A stretch of 64,000 bases of DNA from the NCBI RefSeq assembly GCF_002251795.1, contig NZ_NOXU01000025.1:124001-188000 (forward strand), read 5' to 3'. The notes beneath the pieces are model-generated. The model did not search any database. It worked only from the letters and a program-made list of their open reading frames with translations, and was not told the origin of the DNA. Position 1 is the first letter of the stretch; every line of letters begins with the position of its first letter. The translations under genes were made by a program, and so were the position numbers. This stretch comes from Niveispirillum lacus (GTDB lineage Bacteria; Pseudomonadota; Alphaproteobacteria; Azospirillales; Azospirillaceae). Below are positions 8,497 through 16,213 of the stretch, in pieces.

Positions 8497-9617
8497 GTGC
8501 GGGCGGTTCCGATAATCTTCCCTGGTGGGTGACAGGTCTGCTGCTGCCCGCAATCAATGTGGGCCTGGCACTGGCCGTCTCAGCCCTGGTCATTCTGGCG
8601 ATTGGCGAGGATCCGCTGGGTGCGCTGGGGTCCATGCTGCGTGGCGCTCTGGGGACTGGTGAGGGCATTGGCTACACGCTTTATTACGCCACCAGCCTGA
8701 TCTTCACGGCACTCGCCGTGGCCATCGCCTTTCATGGCGGCCTGTTCAATATCGGCGGCGAGGGGCAGGCCTATATTGGCGGTCTGGGGGTGGGTCTTGT
8801 GCTGCTGTCCCTGCCCGGCTGGCCCTGGTGGGCGGCACTCCCCCTGTCGGTGCTGGGCGGTGCGGCCTTCGGCGCGCTCTGGGCCGCGATCCCTGGCTGG
8901 CTGCAGGCCTATCGCGGCAGCCATATCGTCATCACGACCATCATGTTCAATTTCATCGCGTCCTCGCTGATGGTTTACCTGATGGTTAATGTCCTGATCA
9001 AACCGGGGCAGATGTCGCCGGAAAGCGAGGCGTTTAGCGCCTCTCTGTTTCTGCCCATGATGGCCGACATGATGGCCGGTATCGGGATTGAGATGGCGGC
9101 CTCGCCGCTGAATTTCTCGCTGTTCCTGGCGCTGCTGGCCTGTGTGGCTGTCTGGGCCTTTATCTGGCACACGCGCTGGGGCTTTGCCTTGCGTGCCACG
9201 GGCGCCAATGAGAACGCCGCCCTTTATGCTGGCATTGATCCAAAACGGGTCATCGTCGTGACCATGGCCCTGTCGGGTGCGCTCGCCGGCCTGCTGGGCG
9301 TGAATGAACTGCATGGGGTGCAGCACCGGCTGATGCTGAATTTCCCGGCGGGTCTGGGCTTTACGGGCATTGCCGTGGCCCTGATGGGTCGCAACCATCC
9401 TGCCGGCATCATCCCCGCCGCCCTGCTGTTCGGCGCGCTCTATCAGGGGGGGACCGAACTGGTCTTTGATTACCCGACCATCAGCCGCGAACTGGTGGTG
9501 GTGATCCAGGGTGTCGTCATCCTGTTCGCCGGTGCCTTGGAACATATGTTCCGTCCGGCCCTGGTGCGCCTCTTCTCCCGCCGCCCGGTGGCGGCTTCCA
9601 AGCCGGCGGGGGCCTGA
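8493..9617 (+). CDS. Nucleoside ABC transporter permease 1
   Basis: This inner-membrane permease (374 aa) belongs to the branched-chain-amino-acid/ribose/nucleoside permease family (NupP-like). About nine or ten membrane helices are visible. Family landmarks include FHGGLFNIGGEGQAYIGG near residue 80, RGSHIVITTIMFNFIA, and a cytoplasmic RATGANENAALYAGID segment that contacts the ATPase. It overlaps the upstream ATPase gene by 4 bp and ends 4 bp before the second permease gene. With the BMP protein it should import purine nucleosides or related compounds. Confidence 0.92.
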   Translation: MSAGGSDNLPWWVTGLLLPAINVGLALAVSALVILAIGEDPLGALGSMLRGALGTGEGIGYTLYYATSLIFTALAVAIAFHGGLFNIGGEGQAYIGGLGVGLVLLSLPGWPWWAALPLSVLGGAAFGALWAAIPGWLQAYRGSHIVITTIMFNFIASSLMVYLMVNVLIKPGQMSPESEAFSASLFLPMMADMMAGIGIEMAASPLNFSLFLALLACVAVWAFIWHTRWGFALRATGANENAALYAGIDPKRVIVVTMALSGALAGLLGVNELHGVQHRLMLNFPAGLGFTGIAVALMGRNHPAGIIPAALLFGALYQGGTELVFDYPTISRELVVVIQGVVILFAGALEHMFRPALVRLFSRRPVAASKPAGA

Positions 9618-9621
9618 TCCC

Positions 9622-10595
9622 ATGGACATCTTCCTGACGCTCCTGTCGCTGCTGGACAGCACGGTCCGCCTTGCCACGCCCTTGCTGCTGGCCGCATTGG
9701 CCGGCTTCTATTCGGAACGGGCCGGCGTGGTCGATATCGGGCTGGAGGGCAAGATGCTGGTCGCCGCCTTCGCGTCTGCCGCCGCTGCCGCCCTCTATGG
9801 TTCCGCCTGGATGGGTTTAGGGGCCGGCATTCTGGCATCGCTGCTTCTGGCCCTGCTGCATGGCTTTGCCTGCATCACGCATAGGGGCAACCAGGTCGTG
9901 TCCGGCGTGGCGCTGAACATCGTCGCGTTGGGTCTGACGGCGGTACTGGGCAATGCGTGGTTCCAGATGGGGGGGCGCACCCCCAACCTGCCGGCCGATG
10001 CCCGCTTTGGTGAAATCACCCTGCCCCTGGCCAACGCCCTGCAGGGCGTTCCCCTGTTGGGTCCCCTCTATGTTGAGCTGATCAGCGGCCATAACATCCT
10101 GGTTTATCTGGCGCTGGGCATCGTGCCCCTGACCTGGTGGATCGCCTATCGCACCCGCTTCGGCCTGCGCCTGCGCGCTGTGGGCGAAAACCCCGCCGCC
10201 GTGGATACGGGGCCGGCATCTCCGTCACCAAACTGCGCTATCAGGCCGTCCTGATTGCGGGCCTGCTGTGCGGCATCGCCGGCGCCTATCTGTCCACGGC
10301 CCAAGGGGCCGGGTTCCAGACCAACATGACGGCGGGCAAGGGCTTCCTGGCCTTGGCGGCCCTCATCCTGGGCAAGTGGAAGCCGGTGCCGACCCTGTTC
10401 GCCTGTCTGCTTTTTGCCTTCGCCGATGCGTTGCAGACGCGGTTGCAGGGTGTGGCCCTGCCCGGCATCGGCGAGGTGCCGGTACAGTTGATCGAGGCTT
10501 TGCCCTACCTGCTGACCGTCCTGCTCCTGGCTGGCTTCGTCGGTAAGGCGATCCCGCCCAAGGCCAGTGGACGGCCTTATGTGAAGGACCGGTAG
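9622..10595 (+). pseudogene. Nucleoside ABC transporter permease 2, frameshifted
   Basis: The first part (from ATG 9622) encodes a NupQ-like permease (LAGFYSERAGVVDIGLEGKM, GNQVVSGVALNIVALGL, RFGLRLRAVGENPAAVDT) and then runs into unrelated sequence with a stop at 10254. The remainder of the family sequence (AGISVTKLRYQAVL through GAYLSTAQGAGFQTNMTAGK and onward) continues in another frame to 10595. Removing two G from the GGGG tract at 10209-10212 restores one continuous protein of about 323 aa. Either the gene is inactivated, or the tract is a sequencing error; the clean remainder and the second homopolymer shift 0.7 kb away make an error quite possible. If real, the transporter would lack one membrane half. 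Confidence 0.85.
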
Positions 10596-10642
10596 AGGCG
10601 GCACCCAACCGTAGGCAGGGCGAGGCTCTGCCTCCCCCTAGC

Positions 10643-11312
10643 TTACGACGCCTCCGCCTGGGTCTCCGCCACCGGCGCCAGGGCCAGCTTGCTTGCCACA
10701 ATCGCCGCCTGCGTGCGACTGACCACGCCCAGGCGGCGCAGGATCACCGTAACATGCGCCTTCACGGTGGTTTCCACCACGCCCATCTCGTACGCGATCT
10801 GCTTGTTCAGCTTGCCCTCGGCAATGCCGCCCAGCACCCGCAATTGCTGCGGCGTCAAGCCCGCCACACGGGCGGCCATGTCGGCATCGGCCACGGGGGC
10901 CTGGGCATGGGCCGGGGTAACCGGCACTGGGCAACCAGACGGCCCCGTCCAGAACAGCGCGGATAGCGTCACTGATGTGGGTGATGGGGGCGGATTTCGG
11001 CACAAAGCCGGCAGCACCATATTCCATGGCGCGGTGAATGGTGGCCGCATCTTCGGACGCCGACACCACAATGATGGGAATGGTCGGATGTTCATGGCGC
11101 AGCAGGGCCAAGCCGATCAGCCCATTCATACCCGGCATATGCAGGTCGAGCAGAATAGTGTCGATAGAGGATTCACGTTTCAGCGCCGCTTCGACATCGG
11201 CAAAACAGGCGGCCTCCACCGTGGTGAGATCCGGCAGAGTCCCCGCCACAGATTGGCATAAGGCAGCGCGCATCAACGGATGATCATCGGCCACCAGAAC
11301 CCTGATCGACAT
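10643..11312 (-). pseudogene. NarL/LuxR-type response regulator, frameshifted
   Basis: The receiver domain is complete: acidic pocket VLVADDHPLMR, phosphorylatable Asp in ILLDLHMPG, and Lys in FVPKSAP. About 120 residues in, just after AVLDGAVWLP, the frame diverges. The helix-turn-helix (GLTPQQLRVLGGIAEGKLNK, then VETTVKAHVTVILRRLGV) continues in a second frame to 10643. Dropping one base of the GGG run at 10929-10931 (plus strand) restores a regulator of about 222 aa. It converges with the frameshifted permease. No kinase is adjacent, so its signal is unknown. It may be a real pseudogene or a base-call error. Confidence 0.85.
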
Positions 11313-11427
11313 TCCCTTTGCCCCTCCCAGTTATTCATGCCTGCGGCTGTTTCGCCGCTTTTTTGACAGGGCGATTCAATGCCCATCCGCCGCTGGACGC
11401 AAGCCCGCATTTCACAAAAAAGAATAT

Positions 11428-11451
11428 GGCGGGTGGTCTTCACCACCCGCC
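11428..11451 (-). terminator. Strong hairpin terminator after the MFS gene
   Basis: GGCGGGTGGT (11428-11437) pairs perfectly with ACCACCCGCC (11442-11451) around a 4-nt loop. On the minus strand, downstream of the transporter stop at 11490, it is followed by ATATTC and a run of six T, a good intrinsic terminator that separates the transporter from the response regulator gene. Confidence 0.75.
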
Positions 11452-11489
11452 AGGTTTTCAAGGGGAAATCATCAAGGACGCGACGGCCA

Positions 11490-13208
11490 TTAATCGTCTG
11501 CGTAGATGTCGATATCCTTGGTTTCTTTCACGAACAGCAGGCCGATGACCAGCGTGCCGGCCGCAACAATGATCGGGTACCAGAGACCGGAATAAATGTC
11601 GCCGGTTGCCGCGACGATGGCCAGGCTGGTCGCCGGCAGGAACCCACCAAACCAGCCATTACCGATATGGTAGGGCAGCGACATCGAGGTGTAGCGAATG
11701 CGGGTCGGGAACATCTCCACCAGCATGGCGGCGATGGGGCCATAAACCAGCGTCACATAGATCACCAGGATGGTCAGAAGAACGACGACCATCGGCTTGT
11801 TGATCTTCTCCGGGTTGGCCTTTGCCGGATAACCAGCGGCCTTCAACGCGTCGCCCAGGCTCTTGTCGAATTCGGCGGCAGCGGTCTTCGGATCAGCCGG
11901 GGCGGCACTGCTGTGGGCGGGGCCATGCAGTGACACTTCCGTCTTGGTGGCAACACTGGCGCCATCATAGGCGGTGATGACGGTCTCACCGACCTTGATC
12001 ACGGCCAGACTGCCAGCGGGGGCCGCCTCGTTAGAGTAGGGCACGCCCTTCTTCACCAGCGCCGACTTGGCGATATCGCAGGAGCTGGTGAATTTGGAGG
12101 TACCGACGGGATTGAACTGGAAAGAACAGCTTTCCGGATCGGCAATGACCACGACCGGCGAGGTGGCGACAGCCTGTTCCAACTCCGGATTGGCGAAATG
12201 GGTGATGCCCTTGAAGATGGGGAAGTAGGTGACAATGGCCAGGACCAGACCGGCCATGATGATCGGCTTGCGGCCAATCTTGTCAGCCAGGGTGCCGAAC
12301 ACCACGAAGAAGGGCGTGCCGATCAGCAGGGCGGCGGCGATCAGCAGGTTGGCCGTATAGGCATCGACCTTCAGGGTCGAGGTCAGGAAGAACAGGGCAT
12401 AGAACTGACCCGTGTACCAGACCACCGCCTGACCCGCGACCAGACCAACCAGGGCCAGGATCACGATCTTGAGGTTCTTCCAGTTGCCAAAGGCTTCGGT
12501 CAGGGGCGCCTTGGAGTGCTTGCCCTCTTCCTTCATCTTCTTGAAGGCCGGGCTTTCGTTCAGCATCAGGCGGATCCAGACGGAAATGCCCAGCAGCACG
12601 ATGGAGATCAGGAACGGGATACGCCAGCCCCAATTCTCGAAATCTTCCACGGACATGGAGGAGCGGCAAGCCAGAATGATCAACAGCGACAGGAACAGAC
12701 CCAAGGTCGCTGTCGTCTGAATCCAGGACGTGTAATTGCCGCGGCGGCCATGCGGCGCATGTTCGGCCACATAGGTCGCAGCACCACCATATTCACCGCC
12801 CAGCGCCAGACCCTGCAGCATACGCAGGATAATCAGGATGATGGGGGCGGCAATGCCGATGGTGGCGTAATTGGGCAGGATACCGACGACAAAGGTCGAG
12901 GCACCCATGATCAGGATGGTGACGAGGAAGGTATATTTGCGACCAATCAGATCCCCCAGCCGCCCAAAGACCAGCGCACCGAAGGGACGCACAAAGAAGC
13001 CGGCGGCAAAGGCCAGCAGGGCAAAAATCATCGCCGCCGTTTCATTCACGCCGGAGAAGAACTGCTTGGCGATAACCGCCGCCAGCGAACCGTAAAGGTA
13101 GAAATCGTACCATTCGAACACGGTGCCAAGTGAAGAGGCGAAAATCACCTTCTTCTCTTCCTTGGTCATCGGGGCTGGTTCCGCCCCGCCCACTGCCACA
13201 TTAGCCAT
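11490..13208 (-). CDS. MHS-type MFS transporter with large periplasmic insertion
   Basis: This 12-helix major facilitator (572 aa) belongs to the metabolite:H+ symporter family (ProP, KgtP, ShiA relatives), as shown by SSLGTVFEWYDFYLYGS in helix 1, VRPFGALVFGRLGDLIGRKY after helix 2 and RMLQGLALGGEYGGA in helix 4. A hydrophilic insertion of about 130 residues lies between helices 9 and 10, predicted to face the periplasm, with two cysteines (ESCSFQ and SSCDIA) that could pair. ATG 13208 is chosen because GGAGGG lies 5-10 bp upstream; a longer start at 13238 lacks this. Substrate is probably an organic acid, osmolyte or amino acid but cannot be read from sequence. It is a single-gene unit with its own terminator. 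Confidence 0.9.
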   Translation of the reverse strand: MANVAVGGAEPAPMTKEEKKVIFASSLGTVFEWYDFYLYGSLAAVIAKQFFSGVNETAAMIFALLAFAAGFFVRPFGALVFGRLGDLIGRKYTFLVTILIMGASTFVVGILPNYATIGIAAPIILIILRMLQGLALGGEYGGAATYVAEHAPHGRRGNYTSWIQTTATLGLFLSLLIILACRSSMSVEDFENWGWRIPFLISIVLLGISVWIRLMLNESPAFKKMKEEGKHSKAPLTEAFGNWKNLKIVILALVGLVAGQAVVWYTGQFYALFFLTSTLKVDAYTANLLIAAALLIGTPFFVVFGTLADKIGRKPIIMAGLVLAIVTYFPIFKGITHFANPELEQAVATSPVVVIADPESCSFQFNPVGTSKFTSSCDIAKSALVKKGVPYSNEAAPAGSLAVIKVGETVITAYDGASVATKTEVSLHGPAHSSAAPADPKTAAAEFDKSLGDALKAAGYPAKANPEKINKPMVVVLLTILVIYVTLVYGPIAAMLVEMFPTRIRYTSMSLPYHIGNGWFGGFLPATSLAIVAATGDIYSGLWYPIIVAAGTLVIGLLFVKETKDIDIYADD

Positions 13209-13459
13209 GTGCCCTCCCTTTTGCGCAGATAGCGTCAAACGGACCGGCCCCGGCCTTTATGTGTGCCGCCCCACCGGGCGACCTTTTGTTGGGCGTCCGG
13301 GTCGATCCTGAGGATGTGACGATGGGACAGACGGAAGGTTAACGCAGCCCCGACCTTGGTCGCTTCGACCTTGGTCCAGAGGATTGAAACCATTGCGAAA
13401 TTGGTGCGGCGCAACATAAGTCACAGATCGACCGCACTGGCTATTCAGCCCCCCTCCCG

Positions 13460-13969
13460 CTATTGACGATGAGGCCGCGTTTCGCGATGGAGGTCGAACG
13501 CAACACCGAGCAAAATCGACATCTGCCGCAGGTAAAGAGCGTCATCCTCCGACCATTCCCGAACACGCCCGCCTTGCTCACAGCACATCACCGCAAACGG
13601 CTTGCCCTGGGTGAACACGACATGGTCCAGCAGCGAGCGCACATCACGCTGTGCCAGATAGGGCCGAAGGCAGCTTGTCGCAGGATGGGTCAGGGCATCA
13701 TCCGCCACCACCCTTCCTTCCTGCTGCAAGGCCAGGAAATACTGGGGACTGTCGGCCGACCGCAGGAACGTACCACGCAAGAGGCGTGCATCGCGGGCAT
13801 CATAAAGGGCAGCGCACTCAATGCCGGTTCCATCTCTGTCGAAGAACCAGACGCTGCCGCTGCTGACACCCAGATCTTCCACAATATCCCGGCAGGCCGC
13901 TTCAAACACAGGCGAAAGATCTTCCGCCCGGCCCTGAAACACTGCCAGGGCTGCCCGTACATGTCGCAT
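13460..13969 (-). CDS. GAF-domain protein
   Basis: A single GAF-type domain fills most of this 169-aa protein: LSPVFEAACRDIVEDLGVSS, then SVWFFDRDGTGIECAALYDA and ending in WSEDDALYLRQMSILLGVAF. GAF domains bind small ligands or cofactors, but no output domain is attached, so it may act on a partner protein or be a free-standing sensor. ATG 13969 follows GGAGG by 5 bp; an in-frame start at 14002 lacks such a site. It is preceded on the same strand by the ParB-like gene (103-bp gap). Several cysteines (IEC, SCL, MCCEQ) are noticeable. Specific role unknown. Confidence 0.7.
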   Translation of the reverse strand: MRHVRAALAVFQGRAEDLSPVFEAACRDIVEDLGVSSGSVWFFDRDGTGIECAALYDARDARLLRGTFLRSADSPQYFLALQQEGRVVADDALTHPATSCLRPYLAQRDVRSLLDHVVFTQGKPFAVMCCEQGGRVREWSEDDALYLRQMSILLGVAFDLHRETRPHRQ

Positions 13970-14072
13970 GCACGCCTCCGCCACAAGACCGCCCAGGGGC
14001 AATCCCTACAGCAGCGACACGATTATTCATGGTGAGGGCGGCCCACGCAACACCGTTGCTTGAAAATCGCAT

Positions 14073-14942
14073 TCAGCCCATCAAGGCGGCGATGCGCCGT
14101 GACAGGGCCGCCAGATGCGCCCGCTGCCCGTCGGTCAGGCCAGCCGGCCCCACCTTAAGCTGTTCCAGGGCCGTCACTGTGCGATCCACCTGCCGCAAGG
14201 CCACTGTGACCCTGTCCGTGGACAGGCCTGCCGTGGCGGCATTGGCCGGCGCCTGGCTGGCCTTCTCGGACCGAATGGCACGCACCGTCAACGCCCCCTG
14301 ACAGGCCCGGTCCCATAAGGCCATCTGACGATCGGGATCATCAATAGTCGCCAGTTCCACCAGCATCGACCGCGACACCTGCCGTTCATGCTGTGGATAG
14401 CTTTTGACAATGTCGGGGTGCAGGGTCAGCAGACGCAGGGTGGAACTGATCTGACCCTGTGTGCGGCCGATGGCCCGGCCCAGCGCATCCTGTGTATAGT
14501 GATGTTTGTCCATCAGCCTTTGCAGCGCCGCCGCCTCTTCCAGGGCGTTCAGATCCTGGCGCTGCAAATTCTCGATCAGGGCGATTTCATCGACATCGCC
14601 GCTAGTGATCAGGGCCGGCAGCCAATCCCAGTCCAGCCGTCTGGCCGCCCGCCAACGCCGCTCCCCGGACACAATCTCATACATCTCAGCATCGTCCGGT
14701 GCCGGGCGCACCAACAGGGGATGCAAAAGGCCGACGCGCGCCATGCTGGCTGCCAGTTCGTCCAGCGCGGCAAGGTCGAAATGCCGGCGTGGCTGGTCCG
14801 GCCGGGGCCGCAACTGTTGCAGGGCCAGCGTCAGAACGCGCGGTGACTGGCGGTCATCGTCGCTGTCGGCAAGGGTTTGTACCGGAAGGGGGGGCGTTGT
14901 CTGCACGCGTGGTGGGTCGGTCAGGTGGACATACCCTGGCAT
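14073..14942 (-). CDS. Orphan ParB/Spo0J-family protein
   Basis: This 289-aa protein has the ParB N-terminal CTP-binding domain (LALQQLRPRPDQPRRHFD; SGERRWRAARRLDWDWLPAL, the GERRxR box; ALIENLQRQDLNALEEA) followed by the helix-turn-helix (YTQDALGRAIGRTQGQISST) and a short C-terminal helical tail. ParB proteins slide on DNA as CTP-dependent clamps in chromosome or plasmid segregation. No parA lies beside it and I found no canonical parS near it, unlike the usual gidB-parA-parB locus, so it is more likely a ParB-like regulator or a relic of a replicon than the main partition protein. The N-terminal 30 residues are low-complexity. Confidence 0.88.
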   Translation of the reverse strand: MPGYVHLTDPPRVQTTPPLPVQTLADSDDDRQSPRVLTLALQQLRPRPDQPRRHFDLAALDELAASMARVGLLHPLLVRPAPDDAEMYEIVSGERRWRAARRLDWDWLPALITSGDVDEIALIENLQRQDLNALEEAAALQRLMDKHHYTQDALGRAIGRTQGQISSTLRLLTLHPDIVKSYPQHERQVSRSMLVELATIDDPDRQMALWDRACQGALTVRAIRSEKASQAPANAATAGLSTDRVTVALRQVDRTVTALEQLKVGPAGLTDGQRAHLAALSRRIAALMG

Positions 14943-15040
14943 TAGAACAATCGTTCCCCGGCGTCAATCAAGGCGGTGAGGCACCAACCTGAGCGACGCC
15001 ATCAAGCACTGGGCGGCAGCGGCATCGCTGGTCGACCGTA

Positions 15041-15691
15041 TCACGACAGCAGCTTGTCCAAAGGAGTGAAAATCGGCTGTTCGGGCAGGGCCGCAAACGT
15101 AGAGGGCGTGACGGTCCGACGTTCATAAAGACAGACCGGTGTCCCGTCAGGCAGATGCATCGGCACCCACCGGGTCAAAGCATGACGCAGCGTCATGCCG
15201 CCCGGTACATATTGCAGCCAGATCAGGCGCATCGTAGCCATCACCATTTCGCCGCCATAGAACCGGCCCTGACTGTTCAGCAGGCTGTCGGCCTCCGCGG
15301 TCAGTTCAACATGCTGCCGCGTGCGCGGGGCAAAAAAGATATCACGCCCAAAAGGCTGTTCGGCGGCAAGCGCGTCACTCAGCTCCAGAATACGGCTGGG
15401 GGCGCCGACCTTCGGCGATCGGTCACAACGAAAAAGATAACGCCCGGCCTTGCTTTGCCTGATCATGCTGGAAAGGCGCGCCTCTTCCACGGGCTGCCCC
15501 AAGAGGTCACGCACCAGACGCTGCACAGTGCAATCGGGAAGGTCGTCCCCATTCTCCCAACTACGCAAAGAGCAGACCGACACGTTCAGTTGGGCCGCCA
15601 TCTGGGCGATCGTCCAGAACCGGGTGCCGCGCACCATGCGCAACAGATCCGGCCAACAAACATCACCAGTGTCCACGATCTGTGTGTTCAT
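15041..15691 (-). CDS. HTH-domain protein with unknown C-terminal domain
   Basis: Residues of about 12-70 form a helix-turn-helix of the XRE/MerR-like excisionase shape (FWTIAQMAAQLNVSVCSLRS, then WENGDDLPD). The remaining 140 residues (GRYLFRCDRSPK, FGRDIFFAPRTRQHVELTAE, YVPGGMTLRHALTRWVP) match nothing I recognise and could be a ligand or protein-interaction domain. The protein has 216 aa and the ATG at 15691 is the only good start. It is a single gene, with an AT-richer 158-bp upstream region. A DNA-binding regulator is the best guess; its targets are unknown. Confidence 0.65.
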   Translation of the reverse strand: MNTQIVDTGDVCWPDLLRMVRGTRFWTIAQMAAQLNVSVCSLRSWENGDDLPDCTVQRLVRDLLGQPVEEARLSSMIRQSKAGRYLFRCDRSPKVGAPSRILELSDALAAEQPFGRDIFFAPRTRQHVELTAEADSLLNSQGRFYGGEMVMATMRLIWLQYVPGGMTLRHALTRWVPMHLPDGTPVCLYERRTVTPSTFAALPEQPIFTPLDKLLS

Positions 15692-15849
15692 GCTGTCCGG
15701 AATGAGAAACAGAATGCCAAATAGAGTTTATACTAGCTTCAGACTTCCTGCACAGCAGGAAAAGCGTAAAGCTAATTAAAATACGATGTGCTGTTGCACT
15801 ATATTCACCGGCAGAGGGGGCGGCGACCGCCGCCACCCCACCTTGTCTC

Positions 15850-16029
15850 TCACACACTCTGCGACTTAGGCAGGTAATCCTGGGCAATCAACCAGAAATT
15901 CAGCGCCACACCGAACAGGCAAAACAGCATGCCACCCAAAAACATTCCTGTGTCCTGTGCACCGGCCGCCAGAAAAAGACCCAGGAAACCCAAGGCGATT
16001 CCGACCAGACGCAAAACAACATTAGTCAC
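15850..16029 (-). CDS. 59-aa two-helix membrane protein at the end of the cco operon
   Basis: A short protein with two hydrophobic helices (VVLRLVGIALGFLGLFLAAG and GGMLFCLFGVALNFWLIA) and a short charged tail. The GTG at 16029 is chosen because GGAG sits 7 bp upstream; it overlaps the end of ccoS by 8 bp, so the two are probably translationally coupled. It is the last gene of ccoG-ccoH-ccoI-ccoS. Its size resembles small accessory subunits of haem-copper oxidases, but I do not recognise a named family. A role in cbb3 oxidase assembly or stability is inferred from position only. Confidence 0.65.
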   Translation of the reverse strand: MTNVVLRLVGIALGFLGLFLAAGAQDTGMFLGGMLFCLFGVALNFWLIAQDYLPKSQSV

Positions 16030-16213
16030 AATGTTTCTCCTTAGCAGGTTGCGAGGCGGGCACCGGCAGAGGGTGCCCGTCGTCAAAAAGGACACGGGCG
16101 CCAGCCCCGTCCAGGTCTTCAAACTGTCCGCTGCGCACGGACCACAGGAAGGCCGCCAAACCCAGCAGGCCCATACCCAGCGCAATCGGGATCAGGAACA
16201 AAAGGCTGGTCAT
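16022..16213 (-). CDS. ccoS: cbb3-type oxidase assembly protein CcoS
   Basis: This 63-aa protein has one N-terminal membrane helix (LLFLIPIALGMGLLGLAAFL), followed by WSVRSGQFEDLDGAG, the hallmark of CcoS/FixS. It is needed for insertion of haem and copper cofactors into cbb3 cytochrome oxidase. Its ATG overlaps the ccoI stop by 4 bp (ATGA). The soluble tail is slightly long and proline-rich. Confidence 0.93.
   Translation of the reverse strand: MTSLLFLIPIALGMGLLGLAAFLWSVRSGQFEDLDGAGARVLFDDGHPLPVPASQPAKEKHCD

Noticed and set aside
8580-9677. 365-aa frame antisense to the nucleoside permease
   Set aside because: His/Gln/Gly-rich shadow; the permease is clear on the plus strand.
12198-13133. 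311-aa frame antisense to the MFS transporter
   Set aside because: Shadow with Gln/Asp/Gly bias, no family features.
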